Notes: generated by a model from the sequence alone, not told the origin. Shown: positions 47,763 to 57,797, counted from the stretch's first letter. The stretch: 64,000 nucleotides of DNA from Clostridia bacterium (GCA_017626305.1 JAGAIW010000138.1:124001-188000), one strand, 5' to 3'. A program made the numbers and translations.

Positions 47763-48889
47763 TTTGTTAAACGCTCCGTAAAATGGGCAAGTGCCTTGGA
47801 GATTTTAATGTTTTGCGGGCAAACCTGTTCGCAAGCGCGGCAGCCGATACACGCCGACGGGCGTTTTTCCTTAGGCAACGCCGAAATTTTAATGGCAGGA
47901 ATAACGCCGTTGCTCGACATCAGGTGGTCGTTATACAGTTCTAACAGCTGCGGAATATCCAGCTGCATAGGACAGTAGTTGGTGCAATATCTACACGCGG
48001 TACAAGGCATCAGCGTTTGTAAAATTTCTTCGCTAATATCCGAAAGCGTTTGTAGTTCCTTTGCATTAAGCGGCTTTGCGCTTTCGTACGTTTGGATATT
48101 TTCTTGCAGCTGCGCAAAATCGGACATGCCCGACAGCGTCACTTTGACCTGCGGCAACCCTTGCAAAAAACGGAACGACCATGCAGGGATACCTTCGTCG
48201 GGGCGCAACGCCTTCAAGCGTTCTTCCTGCGACGGAGATAACTTGGCAAGCTTTCCGCCGCGGAGCGGCTCCATAATCCAAACGGGAATACCGTATTGTT
48301 CCAAAAGCTCCATTTGCTCCTTGCCTTTCAAAAACGTCCAGTCCAGCCAGTTGACTTGCAGTTGGCAAAACTCCATGGCGTGACCGTATTTTTCCAAGAA
48401 ACGGGTAATCGTTTCCAAGCTGCCGTGCGTGGAAAATCCAAGGTGGCGGATAAGCCCCTTTTCTTTTTGCTTTAACAGGTATTCAAATAAGCCGTAGCTC
48501 TCGTCTAAGTAGTGCTCGATATTCAATTCGCATACGTTATGGAATAAGTAAAAATCAAAATATCCCAGCCCCGTTTTTTGCAGCTGTTCTTCAAACACCT
48601 GTTCTTTTTTCGCAAAGGTGGATAAATCGTAGCCGGGGAATTTATCGGCAAGGTAAAAGCTTTCGCGCGGATATTTTTTCAGCATTTGTCCCACGACGAT
48701 TTCCGATTGTCCTGCATGATAGCCGTAAGCGGTGTCAAAATAATTGATACCCTTTTGCATGGCGTAATCGAACATTTTTTCCGTTTCCGCCATTTCAATA
48801 TGCGCGTTGCCGTAGCCACCACCCGGTAGACGCATACAGCCTAAACCCAAAGCGGAAAGGCGTTTGCCTTGAAATTCGTTATAAATCAT
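47759..48889 (-). CDS. Aldo/keto reductase with C-terminal [4Fe-4S] ferredoxin domain
   Basis: Residues 1-~270 form an aldo/keto reductase TIM barrel (LGLGCMRLPGGGYGNAHIE, the Asp/Tyr in NYFDTAYGYHAGQSE, and FLFHNV-like YLFHNVCEL). The last ~100 residues carry two Cys clusters (CTACRYCTNYC and CIGCRACEQVCP) for [4Fe-4S] centres. Such fused proteins are frequent in anaerobes and probably couple NAD(P)H-linked carbonyl reduction to ferredoxin. The substrate is unknown. Confidence 0.92.
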   Translation of the reverse strand: MIYNEFQGKRLSALGLGCMRLPGGGYGNAHIEMAETEKMFDYAMQKGINYFDTAYGYHAGQSEIVVGQMLKKYPRESFYLADKFPGYDLSTFAKKEQVFEEQLQKTGLGYFDFYLFHNVCELNIEHYLDESYGLFEYLLKQKEKGLIRHLGFSTHGSLETITRFLEKYGHAMEFCQLQVNWLDWTFLKGKEQMELLEQYGIPVWIMEPLRGGKLAKLSPSQEERLKALRPDEGIPAWSFRFLQGLPQVKVTLSGMSDFAQLQENIQTYESAKPLNAKELQTLSDISEEILQTLMPCTACRYCTNYCPMQLDIPQLLELYNDHLMSSNGVIPAIKISALPKEKRPSACIGCRACEQVCPQNIKISKALAHFTERLTK

Positions 48890-48914
48890 AGTCTTTTCCT
48901 TGATTCGAGTTTTA

Positions 48915-48946
48915 AAAAATCCCGTCTGAAAGCAGACGGGATTTTT
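48915..48946 (-). terminator. Terminator of pckA
   Basis: AAAAATCCCGTCTG pairs with CAGACGGGATTTTT on the minus strand just after pckA. Confidence 0.92.
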
Positions 48947-48958
48947 CCGTTGTTTTGA

Positions 48959-50737
48959 TTATTCAGCGCAATTCTTCTTCAAGATAGCAAGGTTATCCAT
49001 GATTTCCTTAGGCATCTTGTCGCCGAAGTTTTCTGCATAGTACGTCGTGATTTCTTCCGCTTCCGCAGCCCAACGCTTTTTGTCTACTTCCAAAAGCTTG
49101 TCAAGCGTAGCCGCGTCGATATCGCAGTTTTCAATGTTGATATCCTTTGCATAAGGCAGGTAACCGATAGCCGTTTCGCGTGCGTCTACCTTGCCGTCGC
49201 AACGATCCAAAATCCAGTCGAGTACGCGCATGTTATCGCCAAAACCAGGCCACATGAAGTTGCCGTTTTCGTCCTGACGGAACCAGTTTACGTTGAAAAT
49301 CTTGGGTTGTTTGCTTTCTTCTACCTTCGCACCCATGTTAATCCAATGCTGGAAGTATTGATCTACCGAGTAGCCCATGAAAGGTTTCATAGCCATGGGG
49401 TCGTGACGAAGAACGCCTACTGCACCCGTAGCCGCAGCCGTCGTTTCGGAAGACATAATCGTACCGACGAACGTACCGTGGTTCCAGTCTCTCGATTGAT
49501 ATACGAGCGGCGTGGTGGTTGCTCTTCTACCGCCGAAGATAATTGCGGAAAGCGGAACGCCTGCTTTGGAGTTGAATTCAGGCGAAATGCAAGGGCAGTT
49601 TTCCGCGGGAGCGGTGAAACGGGAGTTGGGATGCGCTGCGTTGCGTCCGCAATCAGGCGTCCAAGGCTTGCCCGTCCAGTCAATCAAGTTTGCAGGCGCT
49701 TGCTTGGTCAGCTTTTCCCACCAAACGGTGTTGTCTGCGGGGTTGATTGCCACGTTGGTGAAAATCGTACCCTTCTTGGTCGCCGCCAAAGCGTTGGGGT
49801 TGGATTTTTCGTTCGTACCAGGGGCAACGCCAAAGAAACCGTTTTCGGGGTTACAAGCCCAAAGTCTACCGTCTTCGCCTACTCTAATCCAAGCGATATC
49901 GTCGCCGACGCATTGTACTTCGTAGCCAGCGTCAAGGTATTGCTTAGGGGGAATCAACATAGCAAGGTTGGTCTTACCGCATGCGGAAGGGAATGCCGCC
50001 GCAACGTATTTGATTTCCTTATCTTGGGGACGCTTTACGCCAAGGATAAGCATGTGTTCAGCCATCCAGCCCTCCTTCTTACCAAGGTTGGTAGCGATAC
50101 GGAGTGCGAAACACTTCTTACCCAAAAGTACGTTACCGCCGTATGCGGAGTTCACCGAAATAATCGTGTTATCTTCGGGGAAGTGCATGATATATCTCTT
50201 TTCGGGGTCTACGTTACATTTTGCATGGAAACCCTTAACGAAATCGCCGTCCGTGCCAAGCTGATCTAAACACATTTTGCCTACTCTCGTCATAATCATC
50301 ATGTTGAGAACGACGTAGATAGAGTCGGTGATTTCAATACCGATTTTGGAGAAAGGAGAACCTACTACGCCCATGGAATAGGGAATAACGTACATGGTTC
50401 TGCCCTTGTACGCGCCCTTGGCAATTTCGTTTACCATAGCGTAAGCGTCTTTGGGTGCTTTCCATTTAACGATAGAGTGGGGAAGCGCGTCCGCTTCGTT
50501 TTCGCAGCAAATAAACGTTCTGTCTTCTACACGTGCAACGTCGTTTTCCGCCGTTCTATGATAGTAGCAATCGGGAAGTAATTCCTGATTCAGCTTAATC
50601 ATTTCGCCCGTAGCGCAAGCTTCTTCGCGAAGCGCGTCTCTTTGCTTATCGCTACCGTCGATCCAAACCACTTTGTCGGGCTGTGCGAATGCCTGACAAT
50701 CTGCAACGAATTGAAGCACTTTCTTGTTGTTAGTCAT
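48959..50737 (-). CDS. pckA: Phosphoenolpyruvate carboxykinase, GTP-type
   Basis: PckA interconverts oxaloacetate + GTP and PEP + CO2 + GDP. The 592-residue length and motifs are those of the GTP-dependent class: AAFPSACGKTNLAMLIPP (kinase P-loop with the hyper-reactive Cys), CVGDDIAWIRVGEDG, and the late NWFRQDENGNFMWPGFGDN. In anaerobes it often runs in the CO2-fixing direction. It is monocistronic. The oxaloacetate link to the Na+ decarboxylase at 2 kb is possible but unproven. Confidence 0.97.
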   Translation of the reverse strand: MTNNKKVLQFVADCQAFAQPDKVVWIDGSDKQRDALREEACATGEMIKLNQELLPDCYYHRTAENDVARVEDRTFICCENEADALPHSIVKWKAPKDAYAMVNEIAKGAYKGRTMYVIPYSMGVVGSPFSKIGIEITDSIYVVLNMMIMTRVGKMCLDQLGTDGDFVKGFHAKCNVDPEKRYIMHFPEDNTIISVNSAYGGNVLLGKKCFALRIATNLGKKEGWMAEHMLILGVKRPQDKEIKYVAAAFPSACGKTNLAMLIPPKQYLDAGYEVQCVGDDIAWIRVGEDGRLWACNPENGFFGVAPGTNEKSNPNALAATKKGTIFTNVAINPADNTVWWEKLTKQAPANLIDWTGKPWTPDCGRNAAHPNSRFTAPAENCPCISPEFNSKAGVPLSAIIFGGRRATTTPLVYQSRDWNHGTFVGTIMSSETTAAATGAVGVLRHDPMAMKPFMGYSVDQYFQHWINMGAKVEESKQPKIFNVNWFRQDENGNFMWPGFGDNMRVLDWILDRCDGKVDARETAIGYLPYAKDINIENCDIDAATLDKLLEVDKKRWAAEAEEITTYYAENFGDKMPKEIMDNLAILKKNCAE

Positions 50738-50830
50738 AAGATATCTCCTTACAATTTATATTATTTTATTTTTTCTTTTTTTAGCGGAAAAATTTTCCTT
50801 TTTTAGAAAAACCTTTCTCCACCGATTACC

Positions 50831-50859
50831 ATTATACCATAAAAAAAATCGATTGTAAA
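50831..50859 (-). promoter_or_regulatory. Sigma-A promoter of pckA
   Basis: TTTACA, a 17-bp spacer and TGG-TATAAT (extended -10). The ~85-nt leader is A/T-rich. Confidence 0.85.
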
Positions 50860-50912
50860 TAGTTTTGCGAAAAAAAATTTGCATAAAAATAAAAATTTAT
50901 GAAAGTATTCGC

Positions 50913-50940
50913 TTGTATTTTTCAAAATCGGTGGTAAACT
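50913..50940 (+). promoter_or_regulatory. Promoter of the 101-residue protein gene
   Basis: TTGTAT, a 16-bp spacer and TGG-TAAACT, divergent from pckA. Confidence 0.6.
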
Positions 50941-50997
50941 GTTTGCACGATAAAAATATCGGAGCGATTTTTAAACCGTTAAGGGGGAATAGACAGT

Positions 50998-51303
50998 ATG
51001 GGAATAGCACGTGATAAATATACGGACAACAAGCTCGCCGAAGAATTTGACTTCATCATTTTACTCAACGACGCCCACCGCTTTCGCGGCGTAGAAAAAG
51101 GCGCGTTGGGAACGCTGATTTGCTCGTACACAAACGAAGAACGACCTTTATACGCCACCTTTGAACGGGACGGCAAAACGCAAGAAGAGCCCCTACGTTT
51201 AGACGAGTTTCGCGTGCTCAATCTCCACCGCCCCGACGATTTGCATATCGTAACGGCGTATTTGAAAAGGCTGCAAATAAAAAACACAACCGCGCGGGCA
51301 TAA
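50998..51303 (+). CDS. Small hypothetical protein, possible SH3-like fold
   Basis: I do not recognise this 101-residue protein with confidence. It is soluble. The segment FRGVEKGALGTLICSYTNEERPLYATFE has the spacing of small SH3-like barrels (of the DUF4926 kind) that bind peptides or nucleic acids. AAGGGGG at ~10 nt precedes the ATG, and a weak promoter lies upstream. The stop codon falls in the loop of a strong hairpin. Confidence 0.6.
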   Translation: MGIARDKYTDNKLAEEFDFIILLNDAHRFRGVEKGALGTLICSYTNEERPLYATFERDGKTQEEPLRLDEFRVLNLHRPDDLHIVTAYLKRLQIKNTTARA

Positions 51304-51318
51304 ATCGTCCGCGCGGTT
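51288..51318 (-). terminator. Terminator of the glycosyltransferase gene
   Basis: AACCGCGCGG pairs with CCGCGCGGTT. On the minus strand it is followed by GTGTTTTTTATTT, so it chiefly ends the minus-strand gene. It overlaps the end of the plus-strand gene, whose TAA is in the loop. Confidence 0.75.
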
Positions 51319-51334
51319 TGCATACTATATACCG

Positions 51335-52963
51335 TTATTGCATGGCTGCGGCGGATTTGGGAAAATTCCCCTTTTGTCTGCCGTTGCCGCCACGTCCGCT
51401 TTCATCCTTTTCCTTATGCGTTTGCACGTTTGCCGCCAACACCGCAAACGGCGTTAAGGCGCAGCAGCCTACCAAAAGCAGGGTCGGTACAAGCGAGAAG
51501 TAAGTGAAATAGGTTACCGTACCCACGATAGCCGCAAACAGCAGAGAATCGTACGAAGAAAGCAAAGCGTCCTTTATCCCTAAGCGTTTGCTCTCTTTGG
51601 GTGTAACGATAAACTTGGCTTTTTTCCCAAACAGAGCAAGCGTTACCGTACCGATCATCATAGGCACAAGCGACGCATACACCACGAAATTGAGCGCGGC
51701 GTAGCCAAGCAGCTTAAAGACGTTTTCTTTTCTGCCGTGCACGAAGAAATCGGGAATAAGCGGCGACACCAAAAAGAGCACCATCAACGCAATCAGCGCT
51801 TTGGAATAACCGCCTACGTCAAACCCCAACGCCCCGATAAGCACCGTGTTGACGATAATCAAAAAGGACAGCATGGGGATAATAGGCAAATTATAATGGG
51901 AAAGCTTTACGTCCAGCTTTTCATACCAGCTCATTTTAGAGCTCGTGATACTTTTATTGTATTTTTTCATGAATTCCACGTTCCCCTGCACCCATTTTGC
52001 CTGCCGTTTTTTCAAGCACGGATAACTAATCGGAAATTCTTCTTCGCATAAAATATTCGGCGCATACAGTACGTCGTAGCCGCTGTTTTTCACGTCGATT
52101 GCAAAGGAAATATCTTCGGCAACCACGTGGGGAAAGCCGTGCGTCGCTTCAAAGCATTTACGGCTAATCATCATACCGTGACCGATCAGCGCGTTACTGC
52201 CGTAGAAGTTTTTCATGACTTGACAAATTTTCCCGTTGCTTTGCACGGAAAGCCCCATCAGGCTTTGAAATAAATTACTCCCTTTCGTCGCCTTATGCGC
52301 CGCTTGCACAACCCCCACCTTGGGTGAGTACGCGTAATATTTTAACGATTCCTTAATATATTCCTTGGGGATACGCTCGTCGCTGTCCAGCACGATAAAG
52401 TAATCGTAATCCGTTTTTCCTTGCAGGTAGTTGTTCAAATTCCCTGCCTTAAACCCGACCTTTTCTTCGCGGCGAACGACGCGCACACCGTGCGTTTTGG
52501 CAAACTTATCAATCCGCCGTATATAGGAAAAATTTGAACTGTCGTCTAAAATCACCGTTTGAAAATTGTCGTAATCCTGTTTCATACACGCCTTCAACGC
52601 GTCGGGATTGAAATCGTTACACGTACAATATAATAACAGTACCTTGGGGTTTTCTTTCCCGCTTGCGCTCAGCGTTTTGATATCGGGGTCGGAATAGATA
52701 ATCTCGTCGTATTTTTGCATGAGTTTTTTCTTCCGCAAAAGAAATACAAACGAAAACAAAAAGTCCTTTACACTACCTAGCCACATATACGCCAGCATAC
52801 CGCCGTTGATAAGCAACAACGCCGCCGCCGTCCACGCGCTTGCGGTAAAGCCCTGACCCGTGAACAAATCGTATACCATAAATCCGCACGCCGTCAACAG
52901 CGCAACCGCGCACGCCGCCCATACGCCAAGTATTAACGCGTATACCTTGGGGTTTTTCTTCAT
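51335..52963 (-). CDS. Membrane glycosyltransferase family 2 (cellulose-synthase-like)
   Basis: This 542-residue protein has two N-terminal spans, a GT-A domain and about four to five C-terminal spans. Catalytic motifs are DDSSN (first Asp), LDSDERIPKEYI (DxD), the acceptor-base region VAEDISFAID and the product-binding KKRQAKWVQGN (QxxRW-like). Such synthases polymerise and export beta-linked polysaccharides. Substrate and product are unknown. It is a single gene with AAGGAG and no partner exporters nearby. Confidence 0.88.
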   Translation of the reverse strand: MKKNPKVYALILGVWAACAVALLTACGFMVYDLFTGQGFTASAWTAAALLLINGGMLAYMWLGSVKDFLFSFVFLLRKKKLMQKYDEIIYSDPDIKTLSASGKENPKVLLLYCTCNDFNPDALKACMKQDYDNFQTVILDDSSNFSYIRRIDKFAKTHGVRVVRREEKVGFKAGNLNNYLQGKTDYDYFIVLDSDERIPKEYIKESLKYYAYSPKVGVVQAAHKATKGSNLFQSLMGLSVQSNGKICQVMKNFYGSNALIGHGMMISRKCFEATHGFPHVVAEDISFAIDVKNSGYDVLYAPNILCEEEFPISYPCLKKRQAKWVQGNVEFMKKYNKSITSSKMSWYEKLDVKLSHYNLPIIPMLSFLIIVNTVLIGALGFDVGGYSKALIALMVLFLVSPLIPDFFVHGRKENVFKLLGYAALNFVVYASLVPMMIGTVTLALFGKKAKFIVTPKESKRLGIKDALLSSYDSLLFAAIVGTVTYFTYFSLVPTLLLVGCCALTPFAVLAANVQTHKEKDESGRGGNGRQKGNFPKSAAAMQ

Positions 52964-53177
52964 CTCTTTTTTCTCCTTTCGTGTACGTATTCAAACGCCG
53001 CCCGCTAAAAAGCATCCACGCGTTTTTCATATGCTTTAACAACGCACCCGCCCTTTTTTACTCGTTGGCGCAAGAAGAAAACGGCGTGAAGATATTTGTA
53101 AACGGGGTGAAAATAAGGCTTTTCTTCGCTTTTTTGATATTTTTTCGCTTTTTATTCGTTTTTTTCCTTTTCCACGC

Positions 53178-53206
53178 TTGACAAATATTTACAAATCGTC
53201 TATACT
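53178..53206 (+). promoter_or_regulatory. Sigma-A promoter of proB-proA-proC
   Basis: Perfect TTGACA, a 17-bp spacer and TATACT, with a ~55-nt A/T-rich leader. I see nothing else interpretable in the ~210 bp upstream of it back to the glycosyltransferase gene. Confidence 0.9.
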
Positions 53207-53269
53207 GTTCTTATAATCGAAAAAATCTTTTATAGGCTCGCTTTTTATCAAAAAAAGGAATTATTAAAC

Positions 53270-54040
53270 ATGAGAGTGGTTGTAAAGGTCGGCACGTCGA
53301 CGCTTGCGCACGCAACGGGAAAACTGAACATTCGCCGCACGAGCGAGCTTTGCCGCGTGCTGAGCGATTTAAAAAACGAAGGCGACGAAATCATTTTGGT
53401 TTCGTCAGGCGCAATCGGCATGGGCGTAGGTAAGCTTGCGCTTGCGGAAAAGCCTAAGGATATTCCCACCAAGCAGGCGGCAGCCGCCGTCGGACAATGC
53501 GAGCTTATGTATACGTACGACAGGTTATTTACCGAGTACCATCATACGGTGGCGCAAATCCTTTTGACGGGCGCGGATTTTCACGCCCCCGACAGACACG
53601 AAAATTTTACGAATACCATCAATCGATTGTTAGAGCTCGGCGTTTTGCCTATTATCAACGAAAACGACACGATTGCCACCGACGAAATTAAGGTTGGGGA
53701 TAACGACACGTTATCGGCGCTCGTCGCCGTCAGCGTGAAAGCCGATTTACTCGTCATTTTATCGGACGTGGACGGTTTATACTCTTCTAACCCGCGCTCG
53801 GACGAAAACGCAAAACTCATTGAACGGGTGTACGATATCACCGACGAAATGATAAAGCAAGCGGGCGGCGCGGGCTCTACCCTTGGTACGGGCGGCATGC
53901 TCACTAAGCTGCAAGCGGCAAAGATTTGCATGTCGGCAGGATGCGATATGGCAATCGCCAACGGGAAATACCCAGTTCTTTTGTACGACGCCTTAGCCGG
54001 CAACGCTAGCGGTTTTACCCGTTTCTACGCAAAAAAATAA
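53270..54040 (+). CDS. proB: Glutamate 5-kinase
   Basis: ProB phosphorylates glutamate in the first step of proline synthesis. The 256-residue protein has the amino-acid-kinase motifs [43 protein letters not shown] and [12 protein letters not shown]. It lacks the C-terminal PUA domain present in the longer E. coli form. It begins the proBAC operon; proA follows 11 bp later. Confidence 0.96.
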   Translation: MRVVVKVGTSTLAHATGKLNIRRTSELCRVLSDLKNEGDEIILVSSGAIGMGVGKLALAEKPKDIPTKQAAAAVGQCELMYTYDRLFTEYHHTVAQILLTGADFHAPDRHENFTNTINRLLELGVLPIINENDTIATDEIKVGDNDTLSALVAVSVKADLLVILSDVDGLYSSNPRSDENAKLIERVYDITDEMIKQAGGAGSTLGTGGMLTKLQAAKICMSAGCDMAIANGKYPVLLYDALAGNASGFTRFYAKK

Positions 54041-54051
54041 GGTATACGATT

Positions 54052-55281
54052 ATGACCATGCAAGACATTTTACAAAAAGCAAAAGCGGCGGCAAAAAAAG
54101 CCGCCGCTTTGACCACAAAACAAAAAAACGATATCCTTTTACAAATGGCTGACGCTTTAACCTGCTCCGCCGAAAATATTCTGCGCGCCAACGAGCAAGA
54201 CTTACAAAACGCGCAAGGCGTTCTTCCCACCGTCATGCTGGATAGACTTCGCTTGGACGAAAAACGGATAAACGCCATGGCGGACGGTATCCGTCAAGTG
54301 GCGGCTTTGCCCGACCCCGTCGGCGTCGTTTTGGAGCAAAATTGTTTAAAAAACGGCTTGACGGTGCAAAAAATTCGCGTACCCTTGGGGGTAATCGGTA
54401 TCATTTACGAAAGCCGTCCCAACGTCACGTCGGACGCCGCCGCGCTTTGTTTTAAAAGCGGAAACGTATGTATTCTTCGCGGCGGGAAGGACGCCTACCA
54501 TTCGTCGAAAGCGATTGTCGATATTTTGCGTGGCGTGCTCCAAAAAGCAGGCGTGGACGAAAACTTTATTTCGCTGCCTGCCGATACTTCCCGCCAAAGC
54601 GCAACCCAGTTAATGACGGCGGTGGGCTACGTAGACGCGCTCATCCCCCGCGGCGGGAAAGGACTTATTCAATCCTGTGTGGAAAACGCCAAAGTCCCCT
54701 GTATTCAGACGGGAACGGGTATTTGCCATATTTACGTGGATAAGCAAGCGGATTTCCAAAAGGCTTTGACGATTATCCACAACGCGAAAACCAGCCGTCC
54801 GTCGGTGTGCAACGCCGCCGAAGTATGCCTTGTGCATCAGGATATCGCGCAAGCGTTTTTACCCCTGCTGCAAGAAAAATTGACAAACGTAGAGCTGCGT
54901 TTAGACCCTATCGCACACTCGATTATCGGCGGAAAGCAGGCAAGTGAAACGGACTTCGACACGGAGTTTTTGGACTATATCTTGGCGGTCAAGGTCGTGC
55001 AAAACGCGCAAGACGCTATCGCGCATATCGGCGAACACTCGACGGGGCACAGCGATTGTATTATCACGGAACATGAGCAAACGGCAAATACCTTCGTCGC
55101 TTTCGTCGACAGCGCCGCGGTGTACGTCAACGCGTCTACGCGCTTTACCGACGGCGGAGAGTTTGGCAAGGGCTGCGAAATCGGCATTTCCACGCAAAAA
55201 CTCCACGCGCGCGGTCCTATGGGCTTGGAAGAGCTCACTTCTTATAAATATATCGTCCGCGGAAACGGACAAATTCGATAA
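54052..55281 (+). CDS. proA: Glutamate-5-semialdehyde dehydrogenase (gamma-glutamyl phosphate reductase)
   Basis: ProA reduces glutamyl phosphate with NADPH to the semialdehyde that cyclises to pyrroline-5-carboxylate. The 409-residue product has [34 protein letters not shown], the catalytic Cys in [14 protein letters not shown] [13 protein letters not shown] and the C-terminal [20 protein letters not shown]. It lies between proB and proC with short gaps. Confidence 0.97.
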   Translation: MTMQDILQKAKAAAKKAAALTTKQKNDILLQMADALTCSAENILRANEQDLQNAQGVLPTVMLDRLRLDEKRINAMADGIRQVAALPDPVGVVLEQNCLKNGLTVQKIRVPLGVIGIIYESRPNVTSDAAALCFKSGNVCILRGGKDAYHSSKAIVDILRGVLQKAGVDENFISLPADTSRQSATQLMTAVGYVDALIPRGGKGLIQSCVENAKVPCIQTGTGICHIYVDKQADFQKALTIIHNAKTSRPSVCNAAEVCLVHQDIAQAFLPLLQEKLTNVELRLDPIAHSIIGGKQASETDFDTEFLDYILAVKVVQNAQDAIAHIGEHSTGHSDCIITEHEQTANTFVAFVDSAAVYVNASTRFTDGGEFGKGCEIGISTQKLHARGPMGLEELTSYKYIVRGNGQIR

Positions 55282-55293
55282 AGGAGCATAACT

Positions 55294-56091
55294 ATGTATC
55301 AACTTGGATTTATCGGCTGCGGCAACATGGGCGGCGCGTTAGCGCGTGCGGCGGCGAAAACCGTCGGCGGCAAGCAAATTGCCGTATGCGATTACGACCA
55401 AGCCAAAGCCGAAAGCTTACGAAAAGACTGCGGCGCAACCGTTAGCGATATACAAGGCTTAGCAAAACAAAGTAAATTCGTCGTGCTTGGCGTCAAGCCG
55501 CAAAACCTGCAAACGACCTTACAAAGCGTAGCGGATATTTTACGCGCAAGGACGGACGTCGTCGTTATCACCATGGCGGCAGGCGCGTCCATTCAAAGCA
55601 TACGCCGATACGTAGACAACCCGACGTTGCCCGTCATTCGTATCATGCCCAACACGCCCGTATTAGTAGAAGAAGGTATGCTATTATACTGCTGTGAAAA
55701 CGTATCTAAGCAAGACGAAAACGCCTTTTTAACGGCGTTTGAAAAAGCGGGCGTTTGCGATAAAATTCCCGAAGAAAACATAGACGCCGCAGGCGCGCTT
55801 TCAGGCTGCGGTCCTGCGTTTGCATACGCCTTTGCCAAAGCGCTTGCAAACGGCGCGACGGAGTGCGGTGTACCGCAAGAAAAATCAGCTTTATACGCAG
55901 CGCAAACGCTGCTTGGGGCTGCGAAAATGCTGCTTAACTACGGCGACCCCGACAAGCTGATAAAGGCGGTTTGCAGTCCAGGGGGCACAACGCTTGCAGG
56001 GATTGCCGCTTTGGAAAAAGCGGACATGCACGGCGTAGCCAAATCCGCTGTTTTGGCGGCGTACAACCGTACCTTGGAATTACAAAAATGA
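55294..56091 (+). CDS. proC: Pyrroline-5-carboxylate reductase
   Basis: ProC completes proline synthesis. The 265-residue protein has the Rossmann motif FIGCGNMGGALARA, VVITMAAGASIQSIRR, IRIMPNTPVLVEEGM and the C-terminal signature SPGGTTLAGIAALEKADM. It is last in the operon, 12 bp after proA, with an AAGGAG site and a strong terminator. Confidence 0.97.
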   Translation: MYQLGFIGCGNMGGALARAAAKTVGGKQIAVCDYDQAKAESLRKDCGATVSDIQGLAKQSKFVVLGVKPQNLQTTLQSVADILRARTDVVVITMAAGASIQSIRRYVDNPTLPVIRIMPNTPVLVEEGMLLYCCENVSKQDENAFLTAFEKAGVCDKIPEENIDAAGALSGCGPAFAYAFAKALANGATECGVPQEKSALYAAQTLLGAAKMLLNYGDPDKLIKAVCSPGGTTLAGIAALEKADMHGVAKSAVLAAYNRTLELQK

Positions 56092-56099
56092 TAAAAACG

Positions 56100-56138
56100 A
56101 GCGGGGCATGTATGCGTTGAACGCATACATGCCCCGCT
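56100..56138 (+). terminator. Terminator of proBAC
   Basis: An 18-bp perfect stem (AGCGGGGCATGTATGCGT and complement) with a 3-nt loop is followed by TTTTTT. It also separates the convergent ATP-grasp pair. Confidence 0.93.
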
Positions 56139-56148
56139 TTTTTGTTTT

Positions 56149-56934
56149 TTATAGACTGTTTACAACGCGTTGAATAAACACCTTTACGATATCGATATCC
56201 GAACAGGCATACAGCATACGCGCCCCTGCGGCGTCTTCCATTTCATTGAGCACCCAACCCCCACCGCTCGGCAAAAAATCAACGCCGACAAAATCAAAAT
56301 GCAGTTTATCGTATAGCTGCGCTACGATACGCCGTTGCGTTTCGTCCGCTTGGGCAAGCTCCACTTTTCCACCCAACGAGAAGTTACTTTTAAACTGCGT
56401 TTGCGAGCTCCGCAAAACCGCTGCGACAATCTCGCCGCCGACGGCGTACACGCGCATATCCTTTCCCAGTATATCGCAAGGCGTTTGCACGATAAACCGC
56501 TTACCCCGTTCCGTCATCTTCCGCACGAGTGCTTGATACTCGTTTTTATCGTTCACCCAAAACACTTCCGCTCCGCCGTGACCGTCCACCGATTTTACGA
56601 CGACGGGAAAATGCTCAGCGAAAAGCGCAGTATGTAGTACGGGAATATTCCAACGCTTGCATGCAAGATACGTTTGCCATTTATCGTTGGCAAGCGCCGA
56701 CGTTTTTGCGTTATTGAAAACGCGCACGCCCTTTTTTTCCAACCGTTCGTTGAGTTGCGGATACACCGTCCGTACGATAGCGAAATCGGGCAGCTCGCCT
56801 ACAAACGTTTCGTCCTTTTGACAAACGCGAAGAGTGATTTGCAAACCGTGCGCCGCCCCTTCTTCTTGCAGTCTTTGGATAAACCAAGCGTTCCGCGCCG
56901 CCCCTTCCTTATCGTAAATCAGCCAACCGCGCAT
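56149..56934 (-). CDS. RimK-like ATP-grasp ligase, second of a pair
   Basis: This 261-residue protein starts MRGWLIYDKEGAARN and has an ATP-grasp core. VVVKSVDGHGGAEVF is the nucleotide Lys/Gly-rich loop, DMRVYAVGGEIVAAVLR follows, and LNEMEDAAGARMLY is the metal-binding end, where the usual E-x-N is replaced by E-x-E-D. ATP-grasp ligases join carboxylates to amines (for example poly-glutamylation of S6 by RimK). The acceptor here is unknown. It overlaps the upstream ATP-grasp gene by 16 bp, so the two are almost certainly co-translated. Confidence 0.85.
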   Translation of the reverse strand: MRGWLIYDKEGAARNAWFIQRLQEEGAAHGLQITLRVCQKDETFVGELPDFAIVRTVYPQLNERLEKKGVRVFNNAKTSALANDKWQTYLACKRWNIPVLHTALFAEHFPVVVKSVDGHGGAEVFWVNDKNEYQALVRKMTERGKRFIVQTPCDILGKDMRVYAVGGEIVAAVLRSSQTQFKSNFSLGGKVELAQADETQRRIVAQLYDKLHFDFVGVDFLPSGGGWVLNEMEDAAGARMLYACSDIDIVKVFIQRVVNSL

Positions 56935-57797
56935 AATTGCTCCTTGATATAGGCAACGACGTATTCGCTCAAATCCACGCCCGTCGCCGTCAACGTGCTT
57001 TCAAAATGGGGGTTGGAATTGACTTCGCAAACCAGCGGCGCGTCCTTGCCAAGCAAAATGTCCACACCGGCAAAATCCGCCCCCACCGCTTGACAGGCGG
57101 AAACCGCCAAATCCGCGATACCCTTATCCAACGCAATCCCCGTCGCCCTGCCGCCGCCTGAAATATTCGAGCGGAAGTCTTCGGCGTTTTCCCGTAAAAT
57201 GGCGCAAACCGCTTTCTCGCCCACGACGTTGACACGGATATCTTTGCCGCGGCTTTCCGCGATATATTTTTGAAAAAGCAAAGGCTTACGCCCCAAATTT
57301 TCAATCAAAGAGCAGGCTTGCTCTTTATCCTGCGCAAGATATACCTGCGCCCCAAACGAACCGTACGCTTCTTTGATAACCATGGGATAGCCCAGGCGCT
57401 TTTCCGCAACTTCCAAAAAGGAAAGCTCGGTATAGCCGATATTGTCAAACGTTTTGGGGGCAATCAGCGTTTCGGGAATGGGAACGCCCGCCCTTTGCAA
57501 ACAAAACGCCGTCCGCTGTTTATCGTCGCAGTTTTCCACCGCCGCCGCGCTGTTGAAAAGGCGAATACCCAAACCTTCCAAGCGCTCCGCAAGGCGCACG
57601 TCCTTGTCCCAAAAAATAACGAAATCGGGCATACGTGTCATAAAATCCGTACCGTTTTGTAAATACTCCCAAGCTTTTACGTTGGTTAAAAGCTCTAACG
57701 AAACGCTCTGTTTTTGCGCCGACGACGATAAAAACGCATATAGACGTTCTAGCTTTTGCGTGCGTAAAAATGCGTTTACGATCAACCAACCTTTCAT
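56919..57797 (-). CDS. RimK-like ATP-grasp ligase, first of a pair
   Basis: This 292-residue protein starts MKGWLIVNAFLRTQKLERLY and has the ATP-grasp core (YPMVIKEAYGSFGAQVYLA, GKDIRVNVVGEKAVCAILR) with the full metal motif CEVNSNPHFEST. RimK-type ligases form peptide-like bonds with amino acids; the substrate is unknown. Its start has AAGG/GGAG, and it overlaps the second ATP-grasp gene. The two share an N-terminal MxGWLI start and about 20-25% similarity by eye. Confidence 0.87.
   Translation of the reverse strand: MKGWLIVNAFLRTQKLERLYAFLSSSAQKQSVSLELLTNVKAWEYLQNGTDFMTRMPDFVIFWDKDVRLAERLEGLGIRLFNSAAAVENCDDKQRTAFCLQRAGVPIPETLIAPKTFDNIGYTELSFLEVAEKRLGYPMVIKEAYGSFGAQVYLAQDKEQACSLIENLGRKPLLFQKYIAESRGKDIRVNVVGEKAVCAILRENAEDFRSNISGGGRATGIALDKGIADLAVSACQAVGADFAGVDILLGKDAPLVCEVNSNPHFESTLTATGVDLSEYVVAYIKEQLCAVG

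Noticed and set aside
49307..50269. 320-codon open frame on the plus strand
   Set aside because: Fully antisense to pckA, which has clear motifs over its whole length.
53207..53269. T-box or riboswitch before proB
   Set aside because: The leader is about 55 nt, A/T-rich and without a stable fold.
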